NCBI RefSeq assembly: GCF_030035675.1
Contig: NC_084499.1
Coordinates: 21,741,953 to 21,805,952 of the forward strand
Length of the DNA stretch: 64,000 bases
From: Rhineura floridana
Lineage: Eukaryota; Chordata; Lepidosauria; Squamata; Rhineuridae
Direction of reading: 5' to 3'
A model generated the notes under the pieces. That model was not told the origin of the DNA and ran no database searches. It saw only the letters and a program-made list of their open reading frames with translations. Of the stretch, positions 59,722 to 64,000 are shown one piece after another (position 1 is the stretch's first letter; each line of letters opens with the position of its first letter). A program made the position numbers and the translations under genes.

Positions 59722-59893
59722 CAGCGCAGGAAGCTGCCTTATACTGAGTTGGTCCATCTGGCTCAGTATTGCCTACACTGACTGGCAGCAGCTCCCAGAC
59801 TTACAGGAGGTTCCCAGCCCTACCTGGAAATGCTGGGATTGAACTGGGACCTTCTGCATGAAGAGCTCTACCACTGAGCTACGGCCTGCCCCA
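59722..59893 (-). mobile_element. tRNA-headed SINE in the SNAPC4 3'UTR
   Basis: GGAAGCTGCCTTATACTGAG, ACACTGACTGGCAGCAGC and GAACTGGGACCTTCTGC, then CCACTGAGCTACGGCC. Being antisense, it could pair with plus-strand copies in the same transcript's introns. Confidence 0.75.
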
Positions 59894-60499
59894 TGTGTTT
59901 CTTCATCAGTGAAGGAGAGCACCCTGAGTGGGTTACCTCTCCCCCCCCCTCCTGCTCGCTCCAAGGGCAAGGAGAAAGAGCTTTGTCCCTTTCCATCAAT
60001 CTTACTTCTTCTGACATAATTCCAAGTGTGACATTTTGCTGGCCATTTTGCCACCCTGCAGCTGAGTCGTAATTCTTTGGTCTTCTGTCGCAGGCTCCCT
60101 TGAGACATCAGCTGCACCTCCCAGGACGAGTGGAGCCCTCTTTGCACTAACTTACTAGCAATACTTTAACCTCGCCGGTTTGGGACGGACATCATGAAGA
60201 AGGAAGTTTACCCCACGATCGGACTCTCATTTGCTCCCCTCTGACAGCAGTGTGAATAAAAGCCAAGTGCTTGAAAGGAAGTTGGGGGATGAAGAAGTAA
60301 ACATTTATTTATGATCTTTGTAACATACCTTGTCTCAGTTGAACCCCTCTGGTCCAGCGCATGTGTGTGAGAAAGAAAGTGAATAATATGCCAATTTGTA
60401 GATTTTACTGTTTACTGGCTTGGAACAGAACATTCACTGTTGTAAGTGAATTTTTGTTTATTTCTTTCAAAGTTCTCTGGTTTTTTTTTCTTATTTTGT

Positions 60500-60505
60500 A
60501 ATAAA
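60500..60505 (+). terminator. SNAPC4 poly(A) signal AATAAA
   Basis: 847 nt past the stop, with a U/GU-rich stretch just downstream. An upstream AATAAA at 60,255 could give a shorter form. Confidence 0.6.
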
Positions 60506-60854
60506 TATGTTTATGTTTCACTTTAAAGTTGTCTCTTTTGCTTACTCATCGCATTTTAGGAAAAGTGAATGGCAATGTTTAAGCTACAAACAGTGTGTAA
60601 AACTGTAGGCCAGCCATATTTCCAGCGCCAAGGCAGAACTGAGTAGTTCCATGGAACTGCTATTAGCAGGGGGAAGAGGAGTCAGAGCAACTTTTATTCT
60701 ATACATTTTTAATTTTATTTATTTATTATTTAAAATATTTCTGTCCCACCTTTCTACCCTATAATAGGGCACTCAGGGCGGCTTACATTAAAATTGAACA
60801 CATATATAATAAAATTGTACACAATAAAGATCACATAAACATTAAAATACATAA

Positions 60855-60856
60855 AT

Positions 60857-60917
<61 letters not shown>

Positions 60918-60918
60918 A
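60855..60918. repeat. (GATA)n microsatellite
   Basis: About 15 uninterrupted TAGA units within an L2-like LINE tail. Confidence 0.95.
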
Positions 60919-61224
60919 CAAACCCAGTTTGTTCAATTTCCCCCCAAAAACTTGTTCTTATCTCAGTACCTGATAACTCAAATGGGGGGGGGCTCAGAAT
61001 ATTCGCAAATAAAGCTATTTCTGACTAGAGCAGGGAGGCTCATGTCTTCATTATGTCTCTGTTGAAACAGAATGCAGCGATGCGCACGCTTGTTGCTATG
61101 CCTGGCCTAGTGCCACAGGGAGGTGCTGTCATGTGGTTTTTGGATCACTGAAATGGAGAGTGAGATGGATTTTTAAACTTTATTTTAAAAGTTCTTATTC
61201 TTTAAAAAAAAACAAAAAAACCCA

Positions 61225-61358
61225 AAGTGGCCAGCAGCTCTATACAAGGTTTCAGGGTTGGGTCGGGGTCTTTCCTATCCGTACCTGGGCATGGCTGCTT
61301 GAACCCAGGAGCATCTTCATGCAAAGCAAATGTTCTAACAGCTGAGCTGCAGCCCTTC
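61225..61358 (-). mobile_element. tRNA-headed SINE, partial
   Basis: CCAGCAGCTCTATACAAGG, TACCTGGGCATGGCTGC and GAACCCAGGAGCATC, then ACAGCTGAGCTGCAGCCCTT. The 3' end of the SINE is missing. Confidence 0.55.
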
Positions 61359-61845
61359 CCCCCCCCATGCTCTGCAAATCTATTTCTTTGGTTCAAAATT
61401 CTATTATTATTTATGGCCGAAATTGCTCTGGATGGGAGCCAGCGTGGCTGAAGGAAGAAGCAGAACTGCAGAGGCAGCAAGAGGAGAAAAACAAACCCAG
61501 AAGCTGCTGCACAGTGACAGACTCTGCCCCAGAGCACGATCTTCAGTAATTAAATGCAATCCCACTTTTTCCCCCGGGAGCAAAAAGCGGGCGATGTGAC
61601 ATTCTCGGGCACGATCCAGATGCCCTCCCTTGGCATCTGCAAGGTCACCTTTGGGACATACCCTGGAGAATATGTCCCAGCCTCCTGGGATTTTAAAAGT
61701 CTGACAGGGTTGGCACCTCCTTGCTCTCCACTTCAGGGGTGAGAAAATCGAGACAGTGGACTCTCTCTCGCATCCCCTCCCAACCTTCCATGGCTCATCC
61801 GGTATTGCCAATGATACCATTCCAGGGTGTGTGTCTTCCCAGGGA

Positions 61846-62395
61846 TGGGGAATCTGTGGCCTTCCAGGTATTGTTGGACTACCATTCCAGTCATTCCTGC
61901 CCTTCAGTCTTGCAGGCTGGGGCTAATGGTTGTCCAGCGACCTCTGGAGGGCCAGAGATGTTCTTCATCTCAAATTGAGATGCGGGAAATTATGCTCTCC
62001 TTGAACAATGAGATGATCTGCCAGTTGCTTCCACCAGCCTTCCCCAACCTGGTGCCCTCCAGAGGTGGTTGAACTACAACTCCTATCAGCCCCTGCAGCA
62101 AGCATGGCCTGTGGCCAGGATGAAGGGAACTGTAGTTGAGCATCCTCTGGAGGACCAAAGGTTCCCCACGCATGTGGTATATAAATCAGCCATAACATAA
62201 CAACATAGGTCACATCCACACCATATGTTTAAAGCACATTTAAATGTGCATGGCTTCTCCCCCCCCCCAAAGAATCCTGGGAATTTTAGTTCACCCCACA
62301 CAGAACTACAACTCCCAGTGGCCTTAACAAATTACACTTCCCAGGATTCTTTGGGGGAAGCGTTATGCTTCAAATGTGTATTAAATATCCTCCCT
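61846..62395. repeat. Three palindromic repeats in a row (families A, A and B)
   Basis: Family A at 61,846-61,962 (GGGAATCTGTGGCCTTCCAG to GAGGGCCAGAGATG) and at 62,040-62,172 (CCCAACCTGGTGCCCTCCAG to GGACCAAAGGTTCCCC). At 62,210-62,395 a longer palindrome includes family B arms (AATCCTGGGAATTTTAGTTC and ACTACAACTCCCAGTGG). Confidence 0.6.
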
Positions 62396-62936
62396 CAAAT
62401 CAAAGGGAAAAAAAGCACAACCCACTTACCCCAAACACCAGAAACTAACTGCCTAACTGACCCACCAAACCTGGAAATGCAACTCTGAACCCCCCTCTGA
62501 GTTCCTGGGTCTGGCTGGCCGCTTCCTTTTTTCTTTTCCTTCTCAAAGTGCCTCTTTCCGAGGGTGTGCCTGCCTTGGCCAGTTCCCCTTTCTCTGCCCT
62601 GCCTTGCTGGATGCCTTGCAGAGCAGCACAGCAGCCAAACACCCCTGCCTGCCTGCCAGCCTTCATCCCAGATGCTGCAGAGGGAGCCAGAGCGGGGCAG
62701 AGTGGGGTCTTCAGAGGAGGTGGGTGGAAGTGCGTCCCTTTGAGAATGTGGAATCAGAAGGCAGGTACTGGGGGGGGGAGGGATGAAGCTGGAGAGGGGC
62801 CTGGCAGGAGGAGGAGGAGCAAGCACCCAGTCCTCCTCCTCCTCCTCAGCTGTACCAGACAGCCGGATAACGTGGATAGCTGAAGCAGGTCCAGCCTCCC
62901 CAAGGTTGTACTTGGACAGGTGTGGAGGGAACCTTT

Positions 62937-63075
62937 GCCCCCCCCAGGTGTTGCTGAAGTACAATTTCCATCAGACCCAACAAGACAAAGCAGCCCCGCT
63001 TCCATCAGGCCCTGCAAGCAAGGCCAATGGCCAGGGCTGATGGGAGTCAATGTTCTAGAGGCCAAAGGGACCCCA
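62937..63075. repeat. Palindromic DNA-transposon derivative, family A
   Basis: CCCCCCCAGGTGTTGCTGAAG at the left and GTTCTAGAGGCCAAAGGGAC at the right, with GGCCAATGGCCAGGGCTGAT in the centre. Confidence 0.55.
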
Positions 63076-63855
63076 CACCTGTACGAGGGCATAGCATTGG
63101 TTACCCCTGGAGGGGGGATCTTTCTGGAGGCCTCGAAGCTACAGAGGATGCTGTGTTTTAAATCCTGGTGCACCAATGGTTTCCCCAGTGCTGCAAGCCA
63201 GGAGTCCAGGGCCCCACAGCCCAGGACCCCCACCCCCAAAATTGCCACACACACGAATGGCAGATGATGGAGGCAGTGGCAAACAAGCCCTGTGTCAGCC
63301 GCTCACCGCAACACCTCTTCTTGTATGTTCAAAAACATTTTGGGGTCTGGGATCAGCTGGCCGGCTAGCCATTAATGTGGTTACAGGTGCTCATGTTGTT
63401 GTTACTTTCACTTTTTACAACTATATTGGGTTGTATGACTGAGACTCATGGAGAGTCATGCATATAGAATGTTAGAGTTGGAAGGAGTGTACAAGGAGCG
63501 CCATCAAGTCCAACTCTCTGCTCACTGCAGGAATCCAGTGTAAAGCGTCCCTGACAGGTGGCTGTCCCTGTGGGTCTACTCTTCCAAGTAGAGCTTAGTT
63601 GGATAACAGCCACTATCCTTTTCCATGACAAAATGTGCTTATTATTCCCAACCCAAAGTGCTTGACCTCAGGGCAGAGAAGCAAACTGCCCTTTGATTCC
63701 CCTTGTCATGATGATTTCAGTGAGTTTTTAAAATGCAAAACTGCACATACTCCAAGTATGTCTTTTTTAAATCAGGGTTGCTAAACTGTTTGGGTTTTTT
63801 GCTTTAATGTGTCAGGAATGTAGAAGCAGCTATAGAGTATGGAATAGCTGGGGGG

Positions 63856-63893
<38 letters not shown>

Positions 63894-64000
63894 ATGTGTT
63901 AATTGTGTAGTTCACAACTGAAGTGGTACCAGCAGCTGTTTAAATGGGGTCACCAAATATGACCATTATGTTCCAGATCTTAAATTATCCCGCCTCCTCC

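Larger units (their letters stand above)
59654..60530 (+). other. SNAPC4 3'UTR
   Basis: Runs from the TGA to AATAAA at 60,255-60,260 and a stronger candidate at 60,500-60,505, which is followed by a TTGTCTCTTTTG stretch. A minus-strand tRNA-headed SINE sits inside it at 59,722-59,893. Confidence 0.6.
60531..64000. other. Intergenic DNA downstream of SNAPC4, repeat-rich
   Basis: Contains an L2-like tail (60,710-60,800, minus), a (GATA)n tract, a SINE and several palindromic repeats. A CR1-like fragment (AGAGTTGGAAGGAGTGTACA, CATCAAGTCCAACTC) lies near 63,470-63,570, and a (GA)n run at 63,858-63,889. ORFs at 62,395-62,964 and 62,754-63,254 have no recognisable domain. CARD9, the next gene in human, is not visible. 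Confidence 0.55.

Noticed and set aside
60855-60918. (GATA)n as a regulatory GATA-factor cluster
   Set aside because: A simple microsatellite inside a LINE tail; nothing indicates function.
62395-63254. Long minus-strand frames downstream of SNAPC4
   Set aside because: They overlap in different frames, run through family A repeat sequence and show no domain. They are not CARD9.

Overview
The window is vertebrate nuclear DNA, almost certainly from a squamate reptile (a lizard). Gene structures are vertebrate: short exons with GT/AG junctions, CpG-island promoters and AATAAA signals. The repeats are squamate in type: a BovB LINE, Sauria-type tRNA SINEs, a second abundant tRNA-headed SINE, CR1/L2-like LINE tails, and many short palindromic DNA-transposon derivatives. 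I assembled every gene model by hand from splice sites, reading phase and recalled human orthologues. No alignment was run.

Five genes are present in the order SEC16A (3' end, +), INPP5E (+), PMPCA (-), ENTR1/SDCCAG3 (+), SNAPC4 (+). This is the gene order of human 9q34.3, flipped as a block. Region by region: 1-878 holds the last two coding exons of SEC16A. 879-3,895 holds its 3'UTR and a repeat-rich spacer. 3,895-4,370 is the INPP5E CpG-island promoter. 5,225-14,026 is INPP5E, with 10 coding exons, 621 aa and the CaaX box CSVS. 14,936-16,470 is the gap between two convergent genes. 16,906-25,561 is PMPCA, with 13 exons and 517 aa. 25,290-26,560 is a divergent CpG-island promoter shared by PMPCA and ENTR1. 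26,385-34,445 is ENTR1, with 8 coding exons and about 363 aa; one intron carries a clean 1.9-kb LINE-1 insertion. 36,665-37,300 is the SNAPC4 promoter. 37,791-59,653 is SNAPC4, with 22 coding exons and 1452 aa. 59,654-64,000 is its 3'UTR plus intergenic repeats; CARD9, expected next by synteny, is not reached.

The genes are housekeeping and do not form one pathway. SEC16A organises ER exit sites. INPP5E is the farnesylated ciliary phosphoinositide 5-phosphatase. PMPCA is the non-catalytic alpha subunit of the mitochondrial processing peptidase. ENTR1 is an endosome/centrosome trafficking adaptor. SNAPC4 is the Myb-repeat DNA-binding subunit of the snRNA-gene activator SNAPc.

The least ordinary observations concern repeats. 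Copies of two palindromic transposon families sit inside CpG-island promoters. One brings an inverted pair of ZNF143/THAP11-like motifs into the PMPCA-ENTR1 promoter, and one has kept its CpGs in the INPP5E promoter. A LINE-1 derivative in ENTR1 has an open ORF1 but no ORF2, which recalls mammalian half-L1 (HAL1) elements.
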